From [Phialemoniopsis] sp. UDSM-2020 (taxonomy: Eukaryota; Ascomycota; Sordariomycetes; Thyridiales; Thyridiaceae), in NCBI GenBank assembly GCA_018873225.1, contig JAEILZ010000009.1, positions 1,541,501 through 1,605,500 of the forward strand: a DNA stretch of 64,000 nucleotides. The letters are read 5' to 3'. Shown here one piece after another: positions 12,155 to 22,410 of the stretch (the first letter of the stretch is position 1; every line of letters starts with the position of its first letter). The translations under genes were made by a program, and so were the position numbers. The notes beneath the pieces were generated by a model. It was not told the origin of the DNA, did not search any database, and worked only from the letters and a program-made list of their open reading frames with translations.

Positions 12155-13696
12155 TCAAAGACCACCCAGCACCATAACGCCCACCAAGGCAGTGAGAGTG
12201 AGCCACCGGAGGTCGACAGCAGTACCGACAGCAGCGTTCTTGGACCGCTTGGTCGGCGTGGGCGACGGGTTGGGCGTCTCGGTCGGCGCTGGCGGAGGCG
12301 GCAGGGGCTCCTTGAGGTCCTTGATCTCGCCCGCGCGCAGCGGCGGCGCGGCCTGGTCGACGAGCAGGCCATGGACGGTCTCAAGCACGCACATCTGCTG
12401 GCCCAGACCGACACTACCGTCAAAGCCACCGACGTACCACTTTTGCCCGCAGGTCGTGCCGTTGAGACCGCCAGTGCAGACGTTGACGGCGGCGGCGGCG
12501 CTCGTGTGCAGCAGCTTCGTGACCTTGTCCTTCAGGGAGGGCATCATTTGGGTGGTAGCGTACATGAAGCGCGAGAGGTAGCCCTTGAACGACTTCATGT
12601 CGGTCGTGCACGTGTTGACACCCTCGCAGGCGTGCTCCCACATGATGTCCGTCGAATTGCTGAAGGGCCCGAAGTACGATTTGGAGGCGTCGAGGAGACC
12701 CTCGGCGCGGTCGGCCCAGACCTGGTCCCCGGTATGGTTGGCGAGGACGGCAGCGCCGTAGAGGTAGATGCCCTGGGTATAAGAGAAGGACAGGAAGTTG
12801 GTCTTGGTGCAGTGATCGGCGGAGGAGGCTCCGTCGTACACATTGAACTGCTTGTCGACGAAGTTTACCGAGACGGACCAGTCCCACACCTTCTTGGCCC
12901 AGTCTGTGTACGTCTGGTTGTTGGTGGCGCGGCCCAGCCGAGCGGCCAACTGGAACAGACCACCGTTGGCAACCGAGTTCTAATATTCAAGCCTCGTCAG
13001 TATCAAGTAGAGTGTATTAGTCAGCAATATAGACATGCCTTGTAGTCCATGCCGTTCGGATTAGTATCGAAGATTTGCCATGCAACGCCTCCGCCGCACG
13101 CGGTCGTGTTCCAGCGGTTGATGAGGGTGTTGAAGATGTTCTCGCCGAGTTGTAACCACGACGGGATGGTCTTGCTCGGCTGGACAAAGTTCCGCTCAGC
13201 GGCGGCTAGCACAGCAAAACCCCAGAAGGCAAGGTCATCGTTGCCCTCGTCGCCGAAATGGGCCGGGACCATGTAGTCAAAGGTAGGTCCAACATTGGCC
13301 AATAGGGCGGTGGTGACCATATCGTCATACGTTGTGTCCCTGGTGTAGTGGGAGTAATCCAGCATGGCGCCAATCAACGCGCCAGTCTCCCACCAATAGT
13401 AAGGTGCAGGTAAATCACCAAATGCCTATAAGAGATGTCAATACGAGTTTTGAAGTGTGTCAGCTCGGAAGCAGAGGGGGCTTACAGTTGCAGTACCGGG
13501 ATAGTAGGCCATGGTTTCTGCAGCAATGGTCCTTGCCACGGCTTGCACAGATGCTATAGATAACATTAGCGTGCTGGCCGGAGTTAGAAAACTTGACGGT
13601 TGATTACATACAAGGATCATCGATTTTGAGGTTCTTCGGCAGGCTACCGGCGGCCGCCAGCGCCGTCGTGAGATGGATCGACTTGAGGAAGACCAT
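12155..13696 (-). CDS. GPI-anchored GH76 mannan endo-1,6-alpha-mannosidase (Dfg5/Dcw1 family)
   Basis: Exons: 13696-13612, 13553-13486, 13425-13039, 12979-12155; 454 residues. The N-terminal signal peptide MVFLKSIHLTTALAAAGS is followed by the GH76 (alpha/alpha)6 domain. The paired aspartates expected for catalysis are in GNDDLAFWG, followed by YKNSVANGGLFQLAARL. After the domain come a Pro/Thr linker (PPPPAPTETPNPSPTPT) and a C-terminal hydrophobic tail, as for a GPI anchor. Dfg5/Dcw1 proteins act at the plasma membrane and wall, cutting or transferring GPI-mannan so that GPI proteins become linked to wall glucan. The third intron (12980-13038, 59 nt) has a GC donor: AAG|GCATGT...ATTAG. It is needed to join YK|NSV, which is conserved in the family. 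Convergent with HIS5. Confidence 0.92.
12980..13038 (-). other. GC-AG intron in the GH76 gene
   Basis: Read on the minus strand it begins AAG|GCATGT and ends ATTAG, with a CTAAT-type branch site (GACTAAT) inside. Splicing keeps the frame and creates the conserved DYK|NSVANG junction. No GT donor nearby gives an open frame. Confidence 0.8.
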
Positions 13697-15717
13697 CTTG
13701 AGTGGAAGGGTGAGAGACAGCAAGTATTCTGGGAACCAGTATGATGGGGCCTCGTGTGTTTTGTGTACTGGAAGTGTTCTTGTGATCACTCGCTTAAGGA
13801 CTCGGCTCTTCGTCCAGGAAGAGGTGCGATACGATCGAAGACGAGATCAGCACGATCTGTCGAAAGTATTGAAAGTTCTAGGCCCAAGAATGGTAACAAA
13901 GAGTGACGATCGTGAATAGAAAGGAAAGAGGAGGAATAGCACAATAGTTTAATAGAGGAGAAGGAAGAACAATCAAAGACAATAGAACAAGACCAATAGA
14001 AAGGCACCTCCAGATCGTGTCATGCCAGCACAAACCTCTTCTCTCGTGATGCCAGCATTCTGCATCATTACGAGAGGCTGGCAGGGGAGTTATTGAGTTT
14101 TAAAGCCGGGTTGGGCGCTCCGGCATGCTAGACCCCCCTGTCCACAAGCCGAGGCGGGGCCGCATCATCACTAAAAACGGGAAGCTGAGGCGCTGGAACG
14201 AGGCCAACCTGGCGAATGGCTTGCGAGCCGAGAAGGCCCGGCGCCGCTTAGCCCTCGTATTGGGTCCAGTCCAGCGTTTTCCGGGTTAGCTCTGTTTCGT
14301 TTCTTGATGCCCCCAGCTGACGATGGCTGTTACCCTGCCATGCAGAGTGGGATGCAATCGATCTAGTGAGATACGGGCCACGAAAAAGCAGGCCATGATT
14401 CTCTTTGTTGTTCATGATGGCAGATGGGCAAGATGGGCTGGCTGGTTGCGGTGAAACGTCTTTCTCAGAGCGCGCGCGCGCGCGTCTTTGATCCTTACAC
14501 GACAGATGGCGCCGCTGCCGTCATGCCAGATTTCTCCTTCGTCCGAACTTTGCCCAAGGTTCCTTTCAACGGCCTAGCGAGCGCCCTTGCATGGCAGTGG
14601 ATGATGCTGTGATTCGCCGATAACTGGAGCGCTGGAGGCTGGAACCAGGAACTTTTCAGGGGGCTAGCGTTTGTTAGTGCGCATGCCTTTTCTTGGTCCG
14701 CCGTCTGAATTGTCTTAAAAGGCTGGCGGAGACCGATTGGCTCCCAGCGACTATTTCAAGACGACCAGCGCCGATCAGCCAACATGAAACACTTCCAGCT
14801 CCTGACTTGACGCGATAGGCAGCGAGCGACTCAGTCGCAGCCGCGCGAGTGTGTCTTCTAAATAAAAGTTGCAAACAAGGAACGAGGCCCAGCGGCCAAC
14901 CATCAGGAATTTGCAGCTTTTGGCTCTGGCTCACAGACAGTTGGCTGTCTGTGCCGCGCTTTGACAGGATGCACATTATCAACACACACGGCTTGCTCTC
15001 TGACCCTGTCCCGTATCTCTGGCATCCCTTGTACCCGCACATTGCTTGACTGGCACTGCTTGAGTTTTGAGGCTTCTTCCAGATGGCGGCTCAAAAAAGC
15101 CAGTCTATTTAGCACTGTCGCTCCCAACCCGGTGGTTGAGACTGAGCATTCCAGAGTTTGGGAGCCGCATTTGTACACAGAGGGCCAGGGTCCACAACGC
15201 GAGCGATCGAATTCCATCAGCGACAAGAGCATTGTCTCGGCACGCGTATGGACATGAAAGGGATCTGACCTGGGAGCTTGATGATGAAATCCAAACTTGC
15301 CCCCACGGTCTATAATTACACGGTGTATGTAGCACCTAGTCTGACCTTTTGGGGTACCTGCCTGGTCGGACCGAGCACACACCGCTCCACCATTTTGACT
15401 TTCAATGGTCTTCAACAGCCTCTGTGTATTGTCTCGGCCTGTCCAGTTCTACGAGTAGTGGTGCGAGTAGTCCAATTACTGGGCTATTGTTAGACATGTA
15501 CCCTCTTGGATAGAGCCGTTGGTAAATTCATTAACGATGTAGTATGTGTACTCAAACAAGTCTTTTTGTAAGTCGTCGATGACAAGGTAGGTTCAACGAT
15601 TATCTAAACTAAATGATTGACGCTCCGGAGGGTTGCTGGACCCCGGAGCCGGCCCCGATCCGGGAGACCCAGTGTATCGGAGCCGGGCGGGCTCTCTCAT
15701 TGCCGTCCCTGCTTTGT

Positions 15718-15822
15718 TCCCTCCTCTTTTTCTTCTCTTCTTTTTTTCCCCTCTTCTTTTGTTCTTTTCCTCTTCTGTTTTCCATTCTCTCTTCGGTTTG
15801 TTTTTTTCTTTCTCTCTTCTTT
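15718..15822 (+). promoter_or_regulatory. Long polypyrimidine (CT-rich) tract upstream of ARG4
   Basis: About 100 bases of almost pure C and T on the plus strand, 370 bp before the ARG4 start. CT-rich blocks next to transcription starts are common in filamentous fungi. The role here is inferred from position. Confidence 0.5.
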
Positions 15823-16107
15823 TAAGAAAAGTCACATGGTCTATTTCTCCTACTTCGTTAGTGGATACAGCCCATCAATCTCGGCTCTCCGACTTAATTA
15901 GAGAGGTAGCTTTCGGTCCTCTTGCAGGCACAAAGGCGATTCATGTGAGTATCAAGTTGAATCACGGGCAAGTAAATGATGGCTCAAGCATCGAGCCACC
16001 GATTAGGCATGATTCAATCTGATGTTGGTTGCAGGGCGATAAGGAATTAAAGTAGGGGTCCCTGCACTTACACCACACGTGATGCCGGTTTCGGCCCCAC
16101 AAACTTT

Positions 16108-16114
16108 TGACTCA
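16108..16114. promoter_or_regulatory. Gcn4/CPC-1-type site TGACTCA before ARG4
   Basis: A perfect TGACTCA 76 bp upstream of the likely ARG4 start codon. It is the reverse complement of the HIS5 site, consistent with shared general amino-acid control. It is so close to the ATG that it may lie inside the transcribed leader, which weakens the case. Confidence 0.45.
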
Positions 16115-16189
16115 ACAAACTTTCCCATTGACTTCATCGGCCTTGGAAACGCAACGAACGCAAGCAACACCGCTCACAACTACTCCAAC

Positions 16190-18036
16190 ATGGCCGAGAA
16201 AAAGGCGGATGCCCCGGCAGCGGGTATGCTCTGGGGGGGCAGGTTCACAGGTTCGATCGTCTTGAGAAACAGGCTTCAAATGCAGTACACTGACCTCATG
16301 GTGCGCAGGTGCGATCGACCCTCTTATGTACAAGTACAATGCCTCCATCGGATACGACAAGGCTCTTTACAAGGAGGATATCCTTGGATCAATTGCTTTT
16401 GCCAGGGCCAACTCCAAGGTCGGCATCATCACCGAGGACGAATTCAAGACGATTGAGCGTGGTCTGCTCCAAGTGATGGAAGAATGGAAGCAGGGAACTT
16501 TCGCGATCATGCCGAATGACGAAGACGTGAGAGCTCAGCCCTTCTACTCAACTTATCGAGTCTAACACAATGGGCCAGATTCATACGGCAAACGAACGTC
16601 GCCTGGGAGAGGTCATCGGTAAGGACACCGCGGGCAAGCTGCACACAGGTCGCAGCCGCAACGAGCAAGTTGTCTGCGATATGCGTATGTGGTTGCGCGA
16701 TCGGATCCGCGAAATCGACGGCCAACTCGTCGCCTTCCTCAAGGTCATTGTCACACGCGCCGAGGCTGAGATGTAAGCCCAGTCCTAAATGGCCAGACGC
16801 GGTCCTCTGCTAAATGACAACCTCAGCGACTACCTCATGCCTGGATACACCCATGTAAGTTCTCTGTCCAGACCATGGTCTCTTCCCTCGATCAACACTT
16901 GTCTCTCATGACCTTGTCCTATATTAACCTTCCTTACCCAGCTCCAAAGAGCCCAGCCTGTACGCTTCTCGAGCTGGATGCTGTCACACGCCGCTGCATT
17001 CAAGCAGGATCTCGAACGGCTGCGCCAGATCTTCGACAGGGTCAATCTTAGTCCGCTCGGATGCGGCGCCTTGGCCGGCAACCCATTCCGGATCGATCGA
17101 AACGCGATAGCTAAGGAACTTGGGTTCGGCGGAATAACCTTGAACTCTATGCATACTTCGGCCGACCGCGATTTCATCATCGAATTCTTGACCTGGAACT
17201 CGATTTTCACCAACCACGTCAGCAGATGGGCTGAGGACCTCATCATATATGGAACCTCTGAGTTCGGTTTCGTACGACTGGCCGACGCATACTCAACAGG
17301 CAGTTCGTTAATGGTATGTAGCCCAGACTGCTCAGCTGGCCTGTCGAAATCGCTAACCGTGACATCTTCTCGGGTTCAGCCCAACAAGCATAATGCGGAC
17401 TCGTTGGAAGCAAGTACATTCCTATTCAACGGTCTAGTGTATTTGAAGGACTAACACATTGAGCTGTCCAGCTACTTCGCGGCAAGTCAGGGCGTGCTTT
17501 CGGCCAAATGGCCGGGTTAATGATGGTGAGTTCTGAATCACCATCTCAACCAGTTGTTTTGGCTTCAGGTCTAACTAATCATCTGCTAGAGTGTGAAAGG
17601 CTTGCCAACTTGCTATAACAAGGATCTCCAGGAAGGTTGGGAGCCTATGCTGGATTCCGTTCAGACTGTGTCGGATAGTCTAGGCATAGCCAACGGCGTC
17701 ATTGCCACGTTGACGGTGCGACCAGATCGGATGAGGGCTGCTTTAGACAAGACGATGCTGGCCACTGATGTCGCGGAGTGGTTGGTGAGGAGGGGATGTC
17801 CGTTCAGAGAGGCTCACCACATCTCCGGACGCGTCGTTGCGCTGTCTGAAAACACGGGAGTTTCAATGGACAAGCTGACCCTAGAGCAACTGCAAGCCAT
17901 CGATTCTCGGTTCACGGCAGATATTACGGAGGCATTCGAATATGAAACGAGTGTCGAGGGAAGATCGTCTCAAGGCGGTACCAGCCGATCGAGTGTGCTG
18001 GAGCAGATCCAGATACTCCGGGCCATGCTAGATTAG
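16190..18036 (+). CDS. ARG4: Argininosuccinate lyase
   Basis: Exons: 16190-16250, 16309-16526, 16579-16772, 16827-16854, 16942-17313, 17380-17409, 17472-17525, 17590-18036; 467 residues. It splits argininosuccinate into arginine and fumarate, the last cytosolic step of arginine synthesis. Family hallmarks are MLWGGRFTG at the N-terminus, [35 protein letters not shown] and the fumarase/ASL signature GSSLMPNKHNAD (residues 287-298). [15 protein letters not shown] and [11 protein letters not shown] follow. The ATG at 16190 gives [13 protein letters not shown] just before the conserved core; an upstream in-frame ATG at 16079 would add 37 residues with no family match. Exons of only 28, 30 and 54 nt are required to keep the conserved blocks. 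Intron 6 is GC-AG, and the first donor (GTTCGA) is also weak. Confidence 0.95.
17410..17471 (+). other. GC-AG intron in ARG4
   Basis: The donor is TTGGAA|GCAAGT and the acceptor GTCCAG, 62 nt, with ACTAACAC as branch site. It joins NADSLE to LLRGKSGR, an uninterrupted conserved block in argininosuccinate lyases. Using the GT four bases downstream breaks the frame. Confidence 0.85.
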
Positions 18037-18673
18037 GGAGGTTCGATGATACGATGCAGAAAAAGGCCGGAGCAAGGGCGTATGAGACGGAGTATCTTGA
18101 TCGCTGGCTTCATGCTGTGGAAAAAATAATTGTCCAAGGGCGATACTATGGAAGGAACCAAAAAACAACTATAGAAGTGAATTTGCGTTCTTAGAGGACA
18201 GGAACAGGACAATCGCCGGGCGAGCCGGACATGGGAGGAGTTGTCGTCGATTAATAAACATCAAGTCTTGAATTTTCTTTCTCTGCGAATGGTGTTGTGT
18301 TTTTGAGGATCGATAGTCAACGAATCGGCTTGCTGCCAATAGCAAGACGGTGAGTTCGTCTTTCAAATGAACCAGGCACGAGGCATTGCTAGGGGATATT
18401 GAAAATAGCCCGGCACACGAGGAGTGGAGTCACGGAAGGCTCCGTTGTCAAACCCCGAAGGATCGTTGCAACGCTAGCTGGATCTGGGGATTTGCCCATC
18501 TTAAATGAGCATGGATCGCAGTTTGCGAGATGACTCGGACTATCGTGCCGAGGGGGTGCTCAACGGTTGTGCATCAGTCTTTACACTGGAGAGCTAACTT
18601 GGGCCACTTCTTGTTTTGAAGGACAGCAACGCGAGGAAACAGTGACAGCGCACGCGCGCATTAGGATATCATC
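18037..18673. other. Intergenic: ARG4 3' region and promoter of the GPI-protein gene
   Basis: No gene is supported. An AATAAA at 18253-18258, 217 bp after the ARG4 stop, is a candidate poly(A) signal. The rest should carry the promoter of the next gene. Confidence 0.5.
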
Positions 18674-19563
18674 ATGGCACCTCAATGGCTTCTGCTCTCA
18701 GGCCTGCTTGGCTTTGCGCTGGCCCAGACCAAGGTTGTCACGGTCTTGGTGCCTCCTATTACAGATGACATTCCGGAACAAGAACTCTTCGCCTCGGTTG
18801 TGAGCATCAACGACAAGGCCGCGGCCACCGAATACGTGCTGGATTGCAAGGCCACCGATGACACCGACTGCAACCGGCTGGCAGGCCTCACTCTGACCTA
18901 CGGCCCGACCACCGCCGCCGTCCATATAGAGGAGACTACCGCTCAGACACAGGGCGACAACACGCGTTTCGCGGCCTAGTAAGTCTCATTTCTGGAATAC
19001 GAGCAGTCGTCGTCGGCCCCTGGCCTCTGCTTGGCTATCAAGCCCCCTTTTCAATTGTGCGTGGGGTGTATGGTATACTGACTGAAGACTCCGCCGGTGC
19101 AGCACTATCGATGTCGGTTGCTCCCTCGACCAAAAGGAGAACTTTGGCACGTGCAGCGGCCAGGCGAAGACGGAGCGCGGCCTGCAGACCACCACGCAGG
19201 CGACCGTGTCCAACCAGGGAGAAGTACTACGGCATCAGCGCCTGGAAGGTGCCCATCACCGTGACCGCCGGCGCCGAAATGCTGACGGACACCCCCGAGG
19301 AGAGCGGCGGCGGCTCGAGCAGCGGCTCGGCCAAGCCTACTGGTAGCACCACCCCGGCCTCGTCCTCGGCGACCAAGACCGGATCGAGCCAGTCTTCGCC
19401 CACTGGGTCTACTACCAGTCAGTCTCAGAGCGGGACCGGCACCGGCGGTAGCCCGAGCCCGAGCAACGCGAGCAGCACGAGCACTGGTGGTGTGCCTCGG
19501 GTCACGCAACAGGCCGTACTGGCGGGCGTGGCTGCCGTTGTCGGGGGCGCCTTCGTCTTGTGA
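18674..19563 (+). pseudogene. GPI-anchored, Ser/Thr-rich cell-surface protein with a single-base frame break
   Basis: Exon 1 is 18674-18978 and exon 2 starts at 19103. The signal peptide is MAPQWLLLSGLLGFALAQ; then comes a small cysteine-containing domain (VLDCKATDDTDCNRL, then across the intron TIDVGCSLDQKENFGTC). After SGQAKTERGLQTTTQATVSNQGE the frame breaks: one extra base at about 19221-19224 (gaagtac) shifts into the frame that continues YYGISAWKVPITVTAGAEML. A Gly/Ser/Thr-rich stalk and a hydrophobic C-terminus typical of a GPI signal complete it. Both sides of the break look protein-like and conserved in style. No intron of workable length repairs it, so this is either a sequencing or assembly slip or a fresh inactivating mutation. 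The domain resembles a large family of fungal GPI proteins of unknown function. Typed as pseudogene only because of the break. Confidence 0.7.
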
Positions 19564-19869
19564 GCGAGTGAAGGTGGAGGGACCTGGATGCCGCGGAGGA
19601 GACTGCGAATCCTGATCTGTACATAGAAAGCAATCATATGCGTACATAACTTATCTCCGAAGGGCAACATATTGGCCAATTGAACATACTTCATTATGCC
19701 TGCCTCATTACTATGCAAATCGTTACAAGAACCTCAAACGCTATGCTAGATATCCAGGATCCCTTACTACCGCCCTGGGTCTTCAAGAAATGATGTAGTG
19801 ATATCAGAACCATGAGATTCTGTTTCCCTCAGACCTGTTGGAACAATGAGAACGGCTCAATACAAACGT

Positions 19870-20707
19870 TCAAGGCTGATTATTGCCATTTTCAGGCGAG
19901 CGACCTCCATTTGATCCGGATCCAGAGGACCGATTTCCGTTCCCACCTGGCGGATCCTCACGTCCATCCAGCCAGCTGGTGCAGTTGATACAACGCTTGG
20001 CCTAGCATGCCGTCAGTGTCCCTGCCCTAGATCATGAGCAGTTGAGAACTACTTACCTTTTCATTGATCCTCTTCCGGCAGTACTTGCACTTGACCGTAT
20101 GCTTGATGATGGGGTCGTGCGAAAAGTACTGGTACGTGCCGGCCAGCGCATACAGCGAGAGGCCGAGGCCCATGAAGTTGATGACCTTGTTGATGAAGAT
20201 CCTATATATTACCAATCAGCTCTGATCGCAAGCGGTGCCTCTGGGGGGAAAGTCCCGGAACGGACGACCTACCCATAGGCCATAACAACGGCACCGTCAT
20301 CCTGCGCCCGCTTGAGCGTGTTGTAGCCCCTCTCGGCGTCATAGTTGGGGCCGGCCTGCAGCACGGCGAACTTCTCGTCCAGGTTCTTGTTGAGCGGCAG
20401 GATCACCGACAGCGGCGGCAGGATGATGTCGCTCACGAACGAGTTGACGATGGTCGTGAAGGCTGCTGCCAGGCTATCTTGGGTGTTAGTGTGCCGTGCC
20501 CCCTCATTTCTGCAGGACATTCGTCGCCTTTGGGCGAGCGGGCGAAACTCACATCAGACCAAAAGCAATCTCGAGCATGTTCCCTTCTAGAGCAAAATCA
20601 ATGAATCCGTCAATCACACGGCGCGCCCGCCGTTGGCTCTCGCCCACAAAGGAGCCTGCCTCCTCATCTGCGGGGGGCGCGTTGGGGTCATCGCTGAAGC
20701 GCGGCAT
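19870..20707 (-). CDS. MscL-family mechanosensitive ion channel with cysteine-rich C-terminus
   Basis: Exons: 20707-20553, 20473-20273, 20201-20057, 20001-19870; 210 residues. After a short acidic leader (MPRFSDDPNAPPADEEAG) comes the MscL N-terminal helix and TM1: RVIDGFIDFALEGNMLEIAF, then GLILAAAFTTIVNSFVSDII and LPPLSVILPL. These align with the bacterial pattern (F-x-x-F-x-x-x-x-N-x-x-x-x-A, then V-x-D-I-I-x-P-P). A loop follows, then TM2 (GIFINKVINFMGLGLSLYAL). The tail carries CKYC and CINC separated by 12 residues, a possible zinc ribbon, and ends Gly/Ser/Asn-rich. MscL channels open under membrane tension and release osmolytes; fungal copies are known in some lineages. A second in-frame ATG lies 8 codons upstream (20731). 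Convergent with the GPI-protein gene. Confidence 0.9.
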
Positions 20708-21320
20708 GGTATTCTTGTGAGGTTGGAGCAATGAGCCAAACTGCCTGATCTCAGTTTCGCTCAGAGGCCAAGAACGCCCTTCTGATATTCCTAATGAACT
20801 GAGAAATCATGAACAAGACGAAATACCAGGAGAATGGAGCGATTGGAAAGCTCAGCTCTGCCAGGATCACCAAGCACAAACAATGACGAAATAGCTAGCG
20901 CTGCTGCCGCCTAGATTCCAGGGGTCAAGACGGGGGTCTCCACAGGCCTGTTTACCGACGCTTGGGAGCGCTGATCCTGGTTAATCTCGCCTCGTTTGCG
21001 ACGACGACACATTAGTGCCTCCAAGCTATCTCTACCGAGGACCAACATTTAGAAGCAACGCGTCACATGTGCACTGAAATGCATAAGCGATCTTGTCTTC
21101 TTGTCAAATCAATAGTGGTCGATTGTATTAATGCATGATTACCTACTTAGTAGGCATGCTCTAATCGCCTTGTCGCTGGATAAAGCAACGTCTCTATCAG
21201 TGCCCGATGATCGTACCTTCAGGAACCAACCCAGTGTTTCCCACAGTTATTTGCCCGTCCCAGCTCCTCATGGCCGGCCATGTGAGCTCTTCTCCTTTCG
21301 CAACACTCTATCGCGGAAGA
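20708..21320. other. Intergenic: MscL promoter and 3' flank of the SUR7-like gene
   Basis: About 610 bp, AT-richer than the neighbouring genes. No ORF or RNA gene is supported. Confidence 0.55.
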
Positions 21321-22410
21321 TCAGACTCGCCGAGGATTGGACTCTGACGAGTACCGCTTCTCGCCAAATCTGCGCGCCACACCGCTCCTCGCCTTCCTCG
21401 CTGCGAACAGCTCATACGTCCAGTAGGCCGCAGCGAGAGCCATGGCTGCAAATGCCGCCCACGTGATGGCTACAAACTTGGTCCCGGACGAGGCCTGAAG
21501 GCCGATGTCATCGCCGTATTTGTTGATGGCATCGGCCGCCTTGTTGCCGCCAACCGTGGTGACCAGGTTGGCGATCAACAGGAGCAGCGCCGCGAGGAAT
21601 GCTATCAGGGCGTTCGCTAGGCTCGTTGAGCGTGGGTGTCGAGTGTAGGTGAACAGTCCGGCGGCCGATGTGAGCATGGACAAGCCCGAAAAGCCGGCGG
21701 CGAGAATATAAAGTACGCCGATGGCCAACAGCAAGCCCGGGATCTTGTTGAGCTCGTGCTGTAGATCTTGCGTGACGCCGAGATCTGCGAGACTGAGTTC
21801 GAAGGGCCCGACGGACAGCTGCTGGTCCAAGAGTGCCGAGATGTTCATTTGGTCTGTGAGAGCACGTCGATGTCAGCGTGATGGCCTCCTTCTTATGGAG
21901 AGGGGATACACTTACGTGTGTTCATGGGCTCGGTACAGTTCGTGACGTTGCAGCCGGCGTTGGGAGACGTGGCATTCGGCATGAACTCTCCCTCGCAAGC
22001 ATTCATGACGTGAAGTGAGTAAAACTCATGGATGCCGATCTCATCGGCGAGCTTGTCGGCGAAGTGGTCACCCAGCTTGGCCAACTCGCTCTCCATCGCG
22101 CCCACGGCGGCCGTAGCGCTGTGGACTACGTTGGTGAAGAAGCCGCCGATGCCATGGCCTCCCGTCGTTGTCGTCGTTGGCTTGTTGTCGCCTGCCGGGG
22201 TGGGAATAAGCTTGCTATGGCCCAGCGCGGAAGTGTTGAGCTATGCCGTGGTTTAGTAGATGAGCCTTGCCAGGGTATAGATGCTCAACTGACCATTATA
22301 ATGTGATATTCCTCCAAAAAGCCTCGCCGCTCACCTGCAAACAAGGCTAAGATGGCGAGAATAAAGCCCACCACCGAAAGTACGATGGGAAATCCTATTA
22401 CGAACCGCAT
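21321..22410 (-). CDS. SUR7/PalI-family four-span plasma-membrane protein
   Basis: Exons: 22410-22294, 22240-21916, 21853-21321; 324 residues. TM1 is MRFVIGFPIVLSVVGFILAI; a long extracellular loop follows, beginning LNTSALG as in the family. It carries a cysteine-containing motif (VMNACEGEFMP...CNVTNC) and N-glycosylation sequons. Three further membrane segments follow (LLLAIGVLYILAAGFSGLSM; ANALIAFLAALLLLIANLV; FVAITWAAFAAMALAAAYWT). The cytosolic tail is short and basic. SUR7/PalI proteins sit in eisosomes or act in wall-stress and alkaline-pH sensing. The first donor is GTCAGT, chosen because it joins HIIM|LNTS; reading on hits a stop after two codons. Function within the family is not resolvable. 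Confidence 0.85.

Larger units (their letters stand above)
13697..16189. other. Divergent intergenic region between the GH76 gene and ARG4
   Basis: 2.5 kb without a supported gene. It contains an alternating CG run at about 14470-14484, a plus-strand polypyrimidine tract at about 15718-15822 that is likely part of the ARG4 promoter or leader, and a TGACTCA site at 16108. Confidence 0.5.
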
